This document shows positions 17,917 to 26,813 of a stretch of DNA of 64,000 nt, piece by piece. A model generated the notes under the pieces. The model was not told the DNA's origin, did no database searches, and saw nothing but the letters and a program-made list of their open reading frames with translations. Location of the stretch: positions 2,532,164-2,596,163 of the forward strand of contig NZ_CP063356.1 in NCBI RefSeq assembly GCF_001866075.3, read 5' to 3'. This DNA comes from Anaerobacillus isosaccharinicus. GTDB taxonomy: Bacteria; Bacillota; Bacilli; Bacillales; Anaerobacillaceae. A program made the translations under genes and the position numbers. Each line of letters starts with the position of its first letter. Position 1 is the stretch's first letter.

Positions 17917-18519
17917 ATGTCAGAAAATATAGTTTGGCACGAGACGACAATTTCTAAAGTTGATAGGCAAAAGCAGAAAAAACATAAAAGCTGCATCCTC
18001 TGGTTTACAGGGCTTTCAGGGTCAGGAAAATCAACATTAGCAAATGCTGTTGAGAAAAAGTTGATTTTGCAAAATGTTCACTCTTATGTACTCGATGGTG
18101 ATAATGTTCGTCACGGATTAAATAAAGATCTTGGATTTTCCGATGAAGATCGAAAAGAAAACATTCGTCGCATTGGCGAAGTATCAAAGTTATTTTTAGA
18201 TGCAGGGATCATTACCTTGACAGCTTTTATTTCACCATTTCGTGAAGATCGAGATTTAGTTCGATCGCTAGTGGAAGAAGGGGAATTTATTGAAATATTT
18301 GTAAATTCTTCACTAGAAACGTGTGAAAGTCGTGATCCAAAAGGCTTATACAAAAAAGCCAGAGCCGGTATTATTCCTGAATTTACAGGAATAAGCTCTC
18401 CATACGAACAACCGGAACATCCTGAGTTAACGATTGAAACCGACAAGCTTACTATCGAAGAAAGTGTCGCCAAAGTGTTACAGTATTTAGAGGAAAAGTC
18501 TATTTTGGGTGTCCGCTAA
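17917..18519 (+). CDS. cysC: Adenylyl-sulfate kinase
   Basis: The 200-residue P-loop kinase has Walker [13 protein letters not shown], the APS-binding [17 protein letters not shown] and [13 protein letters not shown]. It phosphorylates APS to PAPS. It is the last gene of the sulfate operon, 32 nt behind cysP. Length and motifs are complete. Confidence 0.96.
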   Translation: MSENIVWHETTISKVDRQKQKKHKSCILWFTGLSGSGKSTLANAVEKKLILQNVHSYVLDGDNVRHGLNKDLGFSDEDRKENIRRIGEVSKLFLDAGIITLTAFISPFREDRDLVRSLVEEGEFIEIFVNSSLETCESRDPKGLYKKARAGIIPEFTGISSPYEQPEHPELTIETDKLTIEESVAKVLQYLEEKSILGVR

Positions 18520-18669
18520 CTTTCATTGGTGTCAGACACCATAAATGGACATTTCATCCAGAAAATCCACCTGGTACGGACAGATGAATAAACTTCGTCA
18601 CTCCCTAATGCATAAGACAACCTGAAAGGGCCATATCCTTTAAAGAAAAAACATCGAGGTGAGTGCGTA

Positions 18670-18810
18670 ATGAAGGGGATTGATTGGCAAATGGTTGCCT
18701 TTGTTGGGGTTTCGCTATTTCAAGAATATCTTATTAATATTCAATTACCAAAAGTCTATTTTTGGGATCAACAGTTTTCAAACCACCATGATGATAGAAA
18801 AATAGCATAG
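18670..18810 (+). CDS. Small hypothetical protein (46 aa)
   Basis: The short frame starts MKGIDWQMVAFVGVSLFQEY behind a GAGGTGAG site. It has a hydrophobic centre, a PKVYFWDQ segment and a His/Asp-rich tail. I do not recognise a family. It lies alone after the sulfate operon and before a bidirectional terminator. The ribosome site and the composition support translation, but no homologue can be checked here. Confidence 0.5.
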   Translation: MKGIDWQMVAFVGVSLFQEYLINIQLPKVYFWDQQFSNHHDDRKIA

Positions 18811-18874
18811 TGACAAGCTACAACTATTGGAGCAGCAATGTGCACCTCCAATAATCAACTAAAACTAAAAATAG

Positions 18875-18957
18875 AATGCAGAGTTTGCTCAAAACTGTTA
18901 ATAGGCATAGGATAGGAATCCTAGCCATTTGACTACTTGAGCGAGCCCTGCATTTTT
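18875..18957. terminator. Long hairpin terminator between convergent small genes
   Basis: AATGCAG pairs with CTGCATT and TTGCTCAA with TTGAGCGA; a T-rich end follows on the plus strand. It separates the 46-aa gene from the YppG-like gene. Confidence 0.6.
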
Positions 18958-18971
18958 ATATTTGTAATCTA

Positions 18972-19334
18972 TTACTTTAGAAACCCACCTAACATTTTCA
19001 TCATTGGGCTCACTTGATTTACTAAGCCCATAGCAGTCTGAACGCCACCACTAATTTTTTGAAAATCAATTTGACCTTGTTCATTTCTAAATATGGATTG
19101 CTTTGGTGCCTGCTGTGCAGGGACTTGCTGCTGATATGGGAACAATCCCTGCCGCTGTGGTTGTTGATAGTATTGCATTGGCGCTTGTGAAGTAGGATTT
19201 TGAAATCCTCCTTGTCGAGCCCCACCGAAAAGCCCTCGTCTTGGCTGTCTTTGTGGATAACCGATCATCTGTTGTGGTACTTGGTATTGTTGAAACTGTT
19301 GTTGTTGCAACATTCTACTTCTTTGTGGGAACAA
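18972..19334 (-). CDS. YppG-like Gln/Pro-rich protein
   Basis: The 120-residue protein is low complexity in its first two thirds (repeats of QQQ, QPQR and MQYYQ). It ends in the conserved region QIDFQKISGGVQTAMGLVNQ then VSPMMKMLGGFLK. That C-terminus is characteristic of YppG-type proteins of Bacillus. A role in the spore coat or surface is suspected for the family but not shown by the sequence. The TTG start at 19334 lies 8 nt after AAAGGGG. Confidence 0.75.
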   Translation of the reverse strand: MFPQRSRMLQQQQFQQYQVPQQMIGYPQRQPRRGLFGGARQGGFQNPTSQAPMQYYQQPQRQGLFPYQQQVPAQQAPKQSIFRNEQGQIDFQKISGGVQTAMGLVNQVSPMMKMLGGFLK

Positions 19335-19541
19335 ATCATCAACCCCTTTCCTTTTTATTATTTACTCCTAACTATTCTAGCCTATGAATTTGAAATAGAA
19401 CTGGCACGGTTAATAACTATGAGACTAACAAATTCAGGCTAAATACTACTAGTTGAATAGCCTTTTTTTGAAAAAAGTAGAATATGTACAATCAATTAAA
19501 AGAGAGCTTAATACAATAGTTAGAGAAAAGGAGGTTTTGGG

Positions 19542-19850
19542 ATGAGTTATTACCATCTTTGTTGCCAGCACAAAGGCAAGGTTGTTCACATTTATGAAAA
19601 AAGTGGAAAAGTACACTACGGAAAGATTGTGGAGGTAGATAGAGAGTATGTTTGGATTGATCGATCGGTAGCAGGAAGCCCAAGAGGATTCGGTTACGGC
19701 GGTTATGGCTATGGCGGCTACGGTTATGGAGGCTATGGGCATGGTGCCTACGGTCATGGCGCCTTCGGTCATCGTAGAAATCCTTTTCTTGCCCCTGTTG
19801 CTCTTGCAGCAGTCGGTGGCTTAGCGCTAGGTGCAGCATTTTTCTGGTAA
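19542..19850 (+). CDS. Gly/Tyr-repeat small protein with C-terminal membrane helix
   Basis: The first 45 residues form an SH3/Sm-like strand region (GKVVHIYEKSGKVHYGKIVE). A GYGGYG repeat with His follows at about residues 48-75, then FLAPVALAAVGGLALGAAFF, a membrane helix. This layout is common in small Bacillus spore or surface proteins. AAAGGAGG sets the start and a terminator follows. Function is unknown. Confidence 0.75.
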   Translation: MSYYHLCCQHKGKVVHIYEKSGKVHYGKIVEVDREYVWIDRSVAGSPRGFGYGGYGYGGYGYGGYGHGAYGHGAFGHRRNPFLAPVALAAVGGLALGAAFFW

Positions 19851-19860
19851 AAAATTCAAA

Positions 19861-19889
19861 GGCTGTCTCTTTTGAGGCAGTTCTTTTTT
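19861..19889 (+). terminator. Terminator after Gly/Tyr-repeat gene
   Basis: GGCTGTCTC pairs with GAGGCAGTTC and is followed by TTTTTT. Confidence 0.75.
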
Positions 19890-20023
19890 CGTTATAAGCA
19901 CTAATTCATTGAAGTTTAATATCACATGAAAATTTCTAAGAACACTTCCACACTACGCCGATAAAGATAATGATGGGACCACTTATATAAATGGAGCAAT
20001 TCAAGTTTTAAAATAAATAATAT

Positions 20024-20056
20024 AAAGAAAAAGGCACGCCATTTTTGACGTGCCTT
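20024..20056 (-). terminator. Terminator of the second YjcZ microprotein gene
   Basis: On the minus strand AAGGCACG pairs with CGTGCCTT and is followed by TTTCTTTAT. Confidence 0.85.
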
Positions 20057-20068
20057 CGTAATTCTAGA

Positions 20069-20182
20069 TTAGTATAACCAAGACGCTCCGATAATTACTA
20101 GCAAAATAAATAAAACTAGAATTAACGCGAAACCACTTGCTGCTCCTGTAGTTGGTGCTCCTGTTGGAAGACATCCTGCCAT
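20069..20182 (-). CDS. YjcZ-family sporulation microprotein (37 aa)
   Basis: The product starts MAGCLPTGAPTTGAASG and continues with the helix FALILVLFILLVIIGASWLY. The hydrophobic segment is nearly identical to the microprotein at 717-818, so these are paralogues. AAAGGAGG lies 9 nt upstream on the minus strand. It is monocistronic with its own terminator. Confidence 0.87.
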   Translation of the reverse strand: MAGCLPTGAPTTGAASGFALILVLFILLVIIGASWLY

Positions 20183-20312
20183 GAAAAAAACCTCCTTTAA
20201 ATTTAAGGTACAATTTAACGTATGCACCGCGGACTAAATTGTTAATGGAAGCCTCTAAAATAGGCATTTATCTAGGTATGAATTGGCCAAGCATCGCATA
20301 AAATTTTAGTAA

Positions 20313-20357
20313 TTGAGTGAATTTCATAATTACCAAAAATAGGTCATATTAGACTAG
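20313..20357 (+). repeat. Dispersed 45-bp repeat, copy 1
   Basis: Contains TGAGTGAATTTCATAATTAC followed by a CAAAAAT and CATA segment. It is shared with 26603-26647 and, on the other strand, 55958-56000. It lies about 110 bp upstream of the M50 protease gene. Confidence 0.65.
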
Positions 20358-20463
20358 ATGTTGTAGCAAGAGTAATACGGATCTAAACATCGGATCTTAA
20401 TGGCAAGAAAATTGAATGATGAAATTCATTAAAGATTTCAAAATAATTAATGGAGGGGAAAAG

Positions 20464-21327
20464 ATGGAAAATACACTTATATTGTTTGCATTTGCTCTTT
20501 TAGTATCGGTAGTGATCCACGAGTTTGGACATTTTGTAGCGTTTCGTCTTTTTGGTGGTAGGGTAGAGGAGTTTGCAATAGGTTTTGGTCCTTCACTTCT
20601 GCAAAAAAAGATCGGGAAAAGCACATTTTCATTACGACTTTTTCCATTAGGTGGATATGTTCAGCCGAATGGAAAAGATTTTCGTCGTTATAATTACTAT
20701 AAAAAAATGATCTTTTTTTCAGCAGGGATTTTTATGAATTTTGTTTTGTATTTTGTTAGTTTTGGGTTTGCTAGTATAAGTCACGGAAAAAGTTTTATTA
20801 ATGGCTTAGTTGTCGCCATGGATGGCCTTATTTATATAGTTAGTAATATAGGTGAACTTTTTCGGTCACTAAGAATTGACTTATTGTTCAGTAGTCAAGG
20901 AAGCATTGAATCCCAAATGCAAATCGTTCATGGGTTTGGTAGCAGTGTTGATTTTTGGATGATGATAGCTGTCATTAACATAACCCTAATTTTTATTAAC
21001 AGCTTACCATTTCCATCCTTAGATGGAGGGCGAATTGTCGTTACCTCTGTAGAGCATCTCCTTTTAAAAGTTGGCGTTGCCAAGGAAAAAATCGAAAAAG
21101 TGACGAATCCGTTATACTACTTTTCATGGGTATTATTAATGGCTCTCATTGGTTTGCAAATAATATCGGCAAACACATTTCAATTTATTGAAGACACTAA
21201 GTACTTAGGCGAAAGTTATGGAATGAATAATTTAGAAATTTTCCTCTGGACGAGTTTATGTATCGTATTTTTTATTAATATCTATATTTTTATAAGTAAT
21301 CGCTTTACGAAGATGAAACGAGCATAA
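20464..21327 (+). CDS. M50-family (site-2-type) membrane metalloprotease
   Basis: The 287-residue protein has the zinc motif HEFGH (H19, E20, H23) in the first membrane helix. The third-ligand motif SLDGGR lies in a later helix, typical of RseP/SpoIVFB-type intramembrane proteases. No PDZ domain is obvious. The ATG at 20464 follows GGAGGGG; upstream in-frame Met codons lack a ribosome site. The natural substrate is unknown. A strong terminator follows. Confidence 0.87.
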   Translation: MENTLILFAFALLVSVVIHEFGHFVAFRLFGGRVEEFAIGFGPSLLQKKIGKSTFSLRLFPLGGYVQPNGKDFRRYNYYKKMIFFSAGIFMNFVLYFVSFGFASISHGKSFINGLVVAMDGLIYIVSNIGELFRSLRIDLLFSSQGSIESQMQIVHGFGSSVDFWMMIAVINITLIFINSLPFPSLDGGRIVVTSVEHLLLKVGVAKEKIEKVTNPLYYFSWVLLMALIGLQIISANTFQFIEDTKYLGESYGMNNLEIFLWTSLCIVFFINIYIFISNRFTKMKRA

Positions 21328-21333
21328 CAAAAA

Positions 21334-21372
21334 AGCCGGTTTTCTCTTTTGGAGAACCGGCTATGTTTTATT
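21334..21372 (+). terminator. Terminator after M50 protease gene
   Basis: AGCCGGTTTTCTC pairs with GAGAACCGGCT and is followed by ATGTTTTATT. Confidence 0.85.
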
Positions 21373-21407
21373 ATGTAACTAGAGGCTATATCTTTTGCTT
21401 GGCTTTT

Positions 21408-21932
21408 TTATTTGTTAACCCCACTTGCTTCAAATATGATTGGAAAATAATTGAATACCCATAAATAAAAAATAATAATAATAAATGAAGCTAAAATTGC
21501 CTGGCCTTGTCTTACTTGTGCAAGTCTTAATATTGGGTACATCGTTAAATAAAAAAAGAATGTCCAACCAATATGCCAACCATTTGTATAATGAAAATAA
21601 CCCATCTCTTTAGCAATTAACTCCAGTAGAACAGAAGTAATGATCCATTTTCCGTAATACCAACTTTTTCGATGTGTTGGATAGAAACTAAGAAAAAGGA
21701 TCGTCCAGCAGGGAAAAATAATAAAGCAATAGATTGATTTAGTTAGAAATTCATTTACGATTGGTTTTCTAAGTTCCCACAACCATCTACCTGTACTATG
21801 ACCGAGGAAATGGTAATAAAGATTAAATAGAGCAAAAAAGAGAAATGGTACAAATGAGTCTCTCCATTTATGCCATTTACGTGAAAGTAGTAACCCGAGA
21901 ATCATTCCAAAGGTCAATGAATAATGAAACAA
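21408..21932 (-). CDS. CBO0543-like multi-pass membrane protein
   Basis: The 174-residue protein has about five hydrophobic helices. The segment FNLYYHFLG near residue 36 and GWHIGWTFFFYLTMYP near the C-terminus recur in the protein at 62643-63209 (FNALYYYLC and GWNIGWSALLYLKMY), so the two are paralogues. The organisation recalls the CBO0543 family of Firmicutes, whose function is unknown. The TTG start follows GGGAGGGATC on the minus strand. Confidence 0.65.
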   Translation of the reverse strand: MFHYSLTFGMILGLLLSRKWHKWRDSFVPFLFFALFNLYYHFLGHSTGRWLWELRKPIVNEFLTKSIYCFIIFPCWTILFLSFYPTHRKSWYYGKWIITSVLLELIAKEMGYFHYTNGWHIGWTFFFYLTMYPILRLAQVRQGQAILASFIIIIFYLWVFNYFPIIFEASGVNK

Positions 21933-22200
21933 GTTGATCCCTCCCCGTTGAAAAATCCTAGTATATTTTACATACTGATTTTATAGTGCCCTTTTTATGA
22001 AATTTATTTCGTAGGATTTTGACCGAAATACTCCGTGTGTATTACGGTGTAATCGGTAGGTTAACGATAGAGAATGATGTATCTTTACAATTAGCAAAAA
22101 AAATTTTATTAAGTATTAAAGTATTTAGTCCTGCTAAAATGTCACCTGACTTAGAAGAATTTTACAAATTATAAGTTTATTGGCGATGTCAAGGAGAACT

Positions 22201-22250
22201 AAAAAAGATAGATTTCGCAGTTTTGCTTTTGCGTAATCTATCTTTTTTTA
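22201..22250. terminator. Bidirectional terminator
   Basis: AAAAAAGATAGATT pairs with AATCTATCTTTTTTT around a 20-nt loop. It serves the minus-strand mmsA gene. The preceding gap 21933-22200 holds no convincing gene. Confidence 0.85.
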
Positions 22251-22261
22251 GTTTCTATGTT

Positions 22262-23722
22262 TTAAAACCAGCGGCTAGTTACCATTTTCTTTCGTGTGAA
22301 AAATTCGACTCCATCTTTTCCGTTAGCATGAAGATCGCCGTAAAAGGATTTTTTCCACCCGGAGAATGGGAAGAAGGCCATTGGCGCTGGAATGTTAACA
22401 TTTACTCCGAGCATACCTGCTTCTATTGTTTCACGGAATTGGCGAACTGCCTTTCCACTTGATGTATAGAGGACAGCTCCATTTGCAAACTCAGATTTAT
22501 TGGCTATCGATATAGCTTCTTCTAAATCTTTTACTCGAACGATACTTAAGACGGGTGCAAAAATTTCGTCTTTCCAAATTTGCATTTCCTCTGTTACGTG
22601 GTCAAAAATTGTTGCACCTAGAAAGTAGCCTTTCTCATTTTCCCTAACATCAATTCTACCGTCTCGAAGCAATCTGGCCTGTTCTTTCTCGCCTAATTCA
22701 ATATAATTCTTTACTCGATGGAGGTGTGATTGGCGGATAACAGGACCCATAAAAACATCTGGATCTATGCCGTTGCCCATCTTTATTTCGTTTGCTGCTT
22801 GGACAAGCCTTTCCACAAATTCGTTAGCAATTTCATCAACGACAGTGACTACGGCGCAAGCCATACAACGCTCACCTGCACTACCGAAAGCTGCACCAAT
22901 AATACCTTGTATTGCTTTATCAATATTACAATCGGCTAAAACAATAGAGTGGTTTTTTGCCCCTGCTAATGCTTGGACTCTCTTGCCATTTGCCGCAGCA
23001 GACTTATAAATATATTCTGCAACGGGTTGAGATCCAACGAAGGAGACTGCTTTAATATCCTCATGCTCTAAAATACCGTTTACAACATCCTGTGCACCGT
23101 GAACGATATTTAAGACTCCGTTTGGTAGGCCGGCTTCTGTGAAAAGTTCAACTAAACGTTCTGCAAGTAGTGGAGTTCGTTCAGATGGCTTTAAGACGAA
23201 AGTATTTCCACAACTAATTGCTAGCGGGAACATCCAGCATGGGACCATCATTGGAAAGTTAAATGGAGTTATTCCACCAACAACCCCAATTGGATAGCGA
23301 TACATAGCCGATTCCATGTCTGAGGCGATATCAGGGAGAACAGAGCCCATCATTAAAGTAGGCGCGCCTGCTGCGAATTCAACACATTCAAGTCCTCTCT
23401 GTACTTCACCCCGAGCCTCTTCCAAATTTTTTCCGTTTTCTTTCGTAATTAACATAGCTAACTCTTCAGCATGTTTTATAATCAGCTGTTGAAAGCTGAA
23501 GAGGATACGAGCTCTTTTAGGAACTGGTGTTTTTTTCCAAGTTATAAAAGCTTCTGCTGCAGCTTTTACCGCTAAGTCTACATCTTCTTTTGTAGATAAT
23601 GGTACTTCAGCTAAAACTTCGCCAGTTGCTGGATTAAATACTTTTTCTGTTGTTCCTGAGGTTGATGCTACCCATTCTCCATTAATATAATTCTTTAACT
23701 GTTTATTTGTTTTGATCTTCAT
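22262..23722 (-). CDS. mmsA: CoA-acylating methylmalonate/malonate-semialdehyde dehydrogenase
   Basis: The 486-residue ALDH-fold enzyme has the MMSDH signatures [15 protein letters not shown] and GERCMA with catalytic C286. The Glu that normal aldehyde dehydrogenases use as general base is replaced by the CoA-acylating pattern. It converts methylmalonate or malonate semialdehyde to propionyl- or acetyl-CoA with NAD and CoA. It overlaps the iron alcohol dehydrogenase gene by 4 nt, so the pair would oxidise a hydroxyacid such as 3-hydroxypropionate or 3-hydroxyisobutyrate. Substrate is inference. Expression should depend on the sigma-54 promoter at 24967. Confidence 0.88.
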   Translation of the reverse strand: MKIKTNKQLKNYINGEWVASTSGTTEKVFNPATGEVLAEVPLSTKEDVDLAVKAAAEAFITWKKTPVPKRARILFSFQQLIIKHAEELAMLITKENGKNLEEARGEVQRGLECVEFAAGAPTLMMGSVLPDIASDMESAMYRYPIGVVGGITPFNFPMMVPCWMFPLAISCGNTFVLKPSERTPLLAERLVELFTEAGLPNGVLNIVHGAQDVVNGILEHEDIKAVSFVGSQPVAEYIYKSAAANGKRVQALAGAKNHSIVLADCNIDKAIQGIIGAAFGSAGERCMACAVVTVVDEIANEFVERLVQAANEIKMGNGIDPDVFMGPVIRQSHLHRVKNYIELGEKEQARLLRDGRIDVRENEKGYFLGATIFDHVTEEMQIWKDEIFAPVLSIVRVKDLEEAISIANKSEFANGAVLYTSSGKAVRQFRETIEAGMLGVNVNIPAPMAFFPFSGWKKSFYGDLHANGKDGVEFFTRKKMVTSRWF

Positions 23723-24930
23723 ACTGTTTCCCCTTTTCTGTCGAGTGTTTCATTGCCTGAAAATTGAAAGTTAAAGCATACTTTATATAATTCTACTATT
23801 TCTTCTTTTGTTGGTACCCTCGGATTATTTCTAGGACTGCCACTAGCCAGAGCATCACTAGCCATTTTATCAATGACTTGGCTAAAAACTTCTTCATCAA
23901 TGCCCCATAATTTTAAGTTAGGGATATCTAAATCTAAACAAAGTTTCTTAACTTCTTCAACTGCAAGCAATGCACTTTCAACGTTGGATAGTGTTGTTTT
24001 TTTAGAGAATATTTCACCAAGCTTGGCAAGCTGGTCAATACACTCCGCTTGGCTAAATTCTAATACTGCTGGAAGTAGCATTGCATTTGAAACGCCATGT
24101 GGGACATGGAATAGGGCGCCAATTGGGCGGGACATACCATGAACTAAACATACTGATGAATTTGAAAAGGCAATTCCTGCTTGCATCGAACCTAACGCCA
24201 TCGCTTCTCTTGCATTTAAGTCTTCTCCATTAGCGTAAGCACTCCGAATATTGTTTACAATTAGGTCCATGGCAGATAGGGCTAATACATCTGTCATTGG
24301 ATGAGCTTTTTTTGATAAAAAAGCTTCAACAGCATGACTAAGGGCATCTACACCAGTTGCAGCAGTCACTGATTTAGGAGAAGAAACTGTTAAAATTGGA
24401 TCAACAATAGCAACACTTGGTATAAATGCTGGTTGCTTGATCATCATTTTCACATCACTTTTTGTATTTGTTATGACTGTTACATCTGATACTTCTGAAC
24501 CAGTTCCTGCGGTTGTTGGAATTGAGATGTGAGGAACCGCTTTTTTGTCGGCAAGTTTGTTTCCTCCCATATAATCACCGATATATCCTCCATTAGTTGC
24601 TACAATGGCAACTGCTTTAGCTGTATCAATACAACTTCCTCCACCTAGTGAGATAATTAGGTCGCAGGCTTCTTCTGTAAATAATTTTAGTGACTCATCG
24701 ACATAAATATCGATTGGCTCACTTTTGATGTCTAAATATATTGCATGATTCACTTTGTAGGCATTTAAAAACTGTATACATTGATCAATATATCCTAGGT
24801 CGTTCATAATCGGGTCGCTTATAATAAGTGCTTTCTTTCCTCTGGAAGCTGCTTCTTTTCCAACTGTTTCAAAAGATCCTCTGCCATAAAATATTGTTTC
24901 AGGCATTTTTAATGATGAGAATGTGTTCAA
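23719..24930 (-). CDS. Iron-containing alcohol dehydrogenase
   Basis: The 403-residue protein has the NAD-binding [10 protein letters not shown] and the two metal-ligand regions [12 protein letters not shown] and [15 protein letters not shown], with the expected Asp and His residues. I chose the TTG at 24930, 6 nt after AAGGAGGGG. The longer frame from 24957 would translate the ribosome site itself. Its stop overlaps mmsA. Together they suggest oxidation of a hydroxylated short-chain acid to its semialdehyde and then to acyl-CoA. Confidence 0.92.
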   Translation of the reverse strand: MNTFSSLKMPETIFYGRGSFETVGKEAASRGKKALIISDPIMNDLGYIDQCIQFLNAYKVNHAIYLDIKSEPIDIYVDESLKLFTEEACDLIISLGGGSCIDTAKAVAIVATNGGYIGDYMGGNKLADKKAVPHISIPTTAGTGSEVSDVTVITNTKSDVKMMIKQPAFIPSVAIVDPILTVSSPKSVTAATGVDALSHAVEAFLSKKAHPMTDVLALSAMDLIVNNIRSAYANGEDLNAREAMALGSMQAGIAFSNSSVCLVHGMSRPIGALFHVPHGVSNAMLLPAVLEFSQAECIDQLAKLGEIFSKKTTLSNVESALLAVEEVKKLCLDLDIPNLKLWGIDEEVFSQVIDKMASDALASGSPRNNPRVPTKEEIVELYKVCFNFQFSGNETLDRKGETV

Positions 24931-24966
24931 TCTTAACCCCTCCTTACGTAGTTTCATTTATATCAA

Positions 24967-24982
24967 TGCAAACTTTATGCCA
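24967..24982 (-). promoter_or_regulatory. Sigma-54 -24/-12 promoter of the alcohol dehydrogenase operon
   Basis: On the minus strand TGGCAT-AAAGT-TTGCA matches the TGGCAC-N5-TTGCA consensus at all but one position. It lies 37 nt upstream of the TTG start. Confidence 0.8.
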
Positions 24983-25069
24983 ATTTATAAGAATCTTTCT
25001 AGAAAATTAAAGAATTACCCTAAAGCTAGCTTACTTTTATAGCTGTATGTTTTTCTAAGCATCCACAAT

Positions 25070-25097
25070 AAAAAAAAGACACTTCTGATAAAGTGTC
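25070..25097 (-). terminator. Terminator of the minus-strand sigma-54 activator
   Basis: On the minus strand GACACTT pairs with AAGTGTC and is followed by TTTTTTTT. Confidence 0.75.
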
Positions 25098-25163
25098 CGA
25101 TTATTCCGACAACAATTAAAAAAGTGTCGGGAAGTGCAGGGGAGGTGTCGGAAAATCCCTACA
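25094..25163. promoter_or_regulatory. Putative enhancer sites (TGTC-N10-GACA) for the sigma-54 activator
   Basis: An 18-bp palindrome TGTC-N10-GACA occupies 25094-25111 and a near copy TGTC-N10-TACA 25146-25163. A further TGTCGGG half lies at 25125. They are 110-180 bp upstream of the -24/-12 promoter, a usual distance for activator binding. The last site runs into the activator's stop codon. Confidence 0.6.
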
Positions 25164-26574
25164 AATTAAATTGTTTTAGTTTGTCATACAAAGTTGAACG
25201 GTGAATTCCTAGTTTCCTTGCTGCTTTTGCCTTGTTTCCATTTGTTTCTTTCAGCGCATTGGTGATTATTTCTCTCTCTTCTAATTTTTTTTCCGCTTTT
25301 AACTCGAGGAAAATAGTAGAAGTTTGTTTATCTATTTCAAGCTTTTCAACCATAGGATAACTTGGTTGAAGGGTGATTGAAGTCTGGTTAAAAAGCAAAG
25401 ACACGTCAGATGCGGATATTTCCTTTTTTTCAACTAAACTTATCATTCTTTCTACTATATTTACCAGTTCACGAATATTTCCAGGCCATTCATAGGACAA
25501 TAATTGAACTAAAGCTTTATTTGTTAATTGCTTAGTAGAAATATTATATTTTTGGCAAATTTCTTCAATATAGTAGCTCAATAAAAGTGGGATATCTTCT
25601 TTTCTTTCTCTTAAAGGAGGAATGTGTAATCGAATGATATTTAACCGGTAATATAAGTCTTCTCGAAATGTACCTTGTTGTACCATTTGTTCTATAGCTT
25701 TATTTGTAGCAGTAATGATTCTTGTATTCGTTCGGTAAGGCTTCACTCCACCGACACGTATCCCTTCTTTTTCTTGCAGTACTCTTAAAATTTTTGATTG
25801 CATTGATAAGGGCATATCTCCAATTTCATCTAAAAACAACGTTCCTTCATGAGCAAGTTCAAACTTGCCAGGCTTTCCTCCCTTACGAGCTCCTGTAAAC
25901 GCTCCATCTTCATACCCAAATAACTCTGATTCTAGTAAATGATCAGGAATCGCGGCGCAATTGACACTGATAAAGGGTCCATCACAGTATGGACTTAAAT
26001 GATGAATACTTTGAGCAAAAAGCTCTTTTCCTGTTCCACTTTCACCTGTGATTAAAACAGTAGCAAGAGTCTTCGCTGCTTTTCTTGCTAGTTGTTTAGT
26101 TTGTGCGATCTTATCACTTTTTCCGATAATTTTTTCTAATGTTATCTTTCGTTTTTCTTCAGGAATAACAAGATTGTTTGAATGGATTATTGATTTCCTA
26201 TCTGTTTGTTGATGTTTTTCTAAAATTTTATAAAGTTCGGAAACACCCTCAAAGATTAACATTCCAATAACTGCAATCACTCGTCCATCTTTGCGAATTG
26301 GAATTCGGTGTACAATCATTTCTTGTCCATTTATGATTTGTAGTGATCCGCGCTCAGGTATTCCTGACTCAAGAACATTGTGTAGTCGTGTATTTTCAAT
26401 AATTTTGGTTACATGTTGTCCTAATGCTTCAGCTTTTTTAATGCCGGTAAAGCGACTATAAGCATCATTAAAGTGAATAATTTCGGCTGATTCATTAACA
26501 ACAACAATGCCTTCGTACGCACTATCTAAAATAGTACTTAATATATCAAGTGAGTGTTCTTGATAGTTGTTCAT
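25159..26574 (-). CDS. Sigma-54-dependent activator (PAS-AAA+-Fis)
   Basis: The 471-residue regulator begins with a PAS domain (about residues 10-120). The AAA+ domain follows, with Walker A GESGTGKE, the sigma-54 contact loop GAFTGA and Walker [11 protein letters not shown] Fis-type helix-turn-helix closes the protein ([17 protein letters not shown]). The ATG at 26574 lies behind AAAGGAG; the longer frame lacks a site. It is adjacent to the alcohol dehydrogenase/mmsA operon and probably activates it in response to a PAS ligand. It pairs divergently with a similar activator at 26814. Confidence 0.92.
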   Translation of the reverse strand: MNNYQEHSLDILSTILDSAYEGIVVVNESAEIIHFNDAYSRFTGIKKAEALGQHVTKIIENTRLHNVLESGIPERGSLQIINGQEMIVHRIPIRKDGRVIAVIGMLIFEGVSELYKILEKHQQTDRKSIIHSNNLVIPEEKRKITLEKIIGKSDKIAQTKQLARKAAKTLATVLITGESGTGKELFAQSIHHLSPYCDGPFISVNCAAIPDHLLESELFGYEDGAFTGARKGGKPGKFELAHEGTLFLDEIGDMPLSMQSKILRVLQEKEGIRVGGVKPYRTNTRIITATNKAIEQMVQQGTFREDLYYRLNIIRLHIPPLRERKEDIPLLLSYYIEEICQKYNISTKQLTNKALVQLLSYEWPGNIRELVNIVERMISLVEKKEISASDVSLLFNQTSITLQPSYPMVEKLEIDKQTSTIFLELKAEKKLEEREIITNALKETNGNKAKAARKLGIHRSTLYDKLKQFNL

Positions 26575-26602
26575 TATTTTTTCTCCTTTTATGGTTTTAA
26601 TA

Positions 26603-26647
26603 GCTGAGTGAATTTCATAATTACCAAAAACAAGCCATACCAAACTA
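26603..26647 (+). repeat. Dispersed 45-bp repeat, copy 2
   Basis: TGAGTGAATTTCATAATTAC is identical to copy 1, and GCCATACCAAACTA matches copy 3. It lies in the divergent promoter region between the two sigma-54 activators. Confidence 0.65.
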
Positions 26648-26813
26648 TATATAGTTACGAGAGTTAACCCTATTGTAAACTATTTTCTGAATGTTTTAAA
26701 TTATTTATAAATAGAGCTTCTTTTTAATGAATTTTCAAAAAAAATAGAATAGTATTAGACATAGAGTTTTTTTCTGCTCTACTTGTAAACTTACTAGAAA
26801 GGAGAATTTTGTT

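Noticed and set aside
18527-18541. Perfect short palindrome TGGTGTCAGACACCA after cysC
   Set aside because: Too short to assign; resembles a common Bacillus intergenic motif and has no T-run to make it a terminator.
22001-22174. 57-codon open stretch without a start codon or ribosome site, ending near the terminator at 22201
   Set aside because: No initiation signal and no recognised family; may be a gene remnant but cannot be supported.
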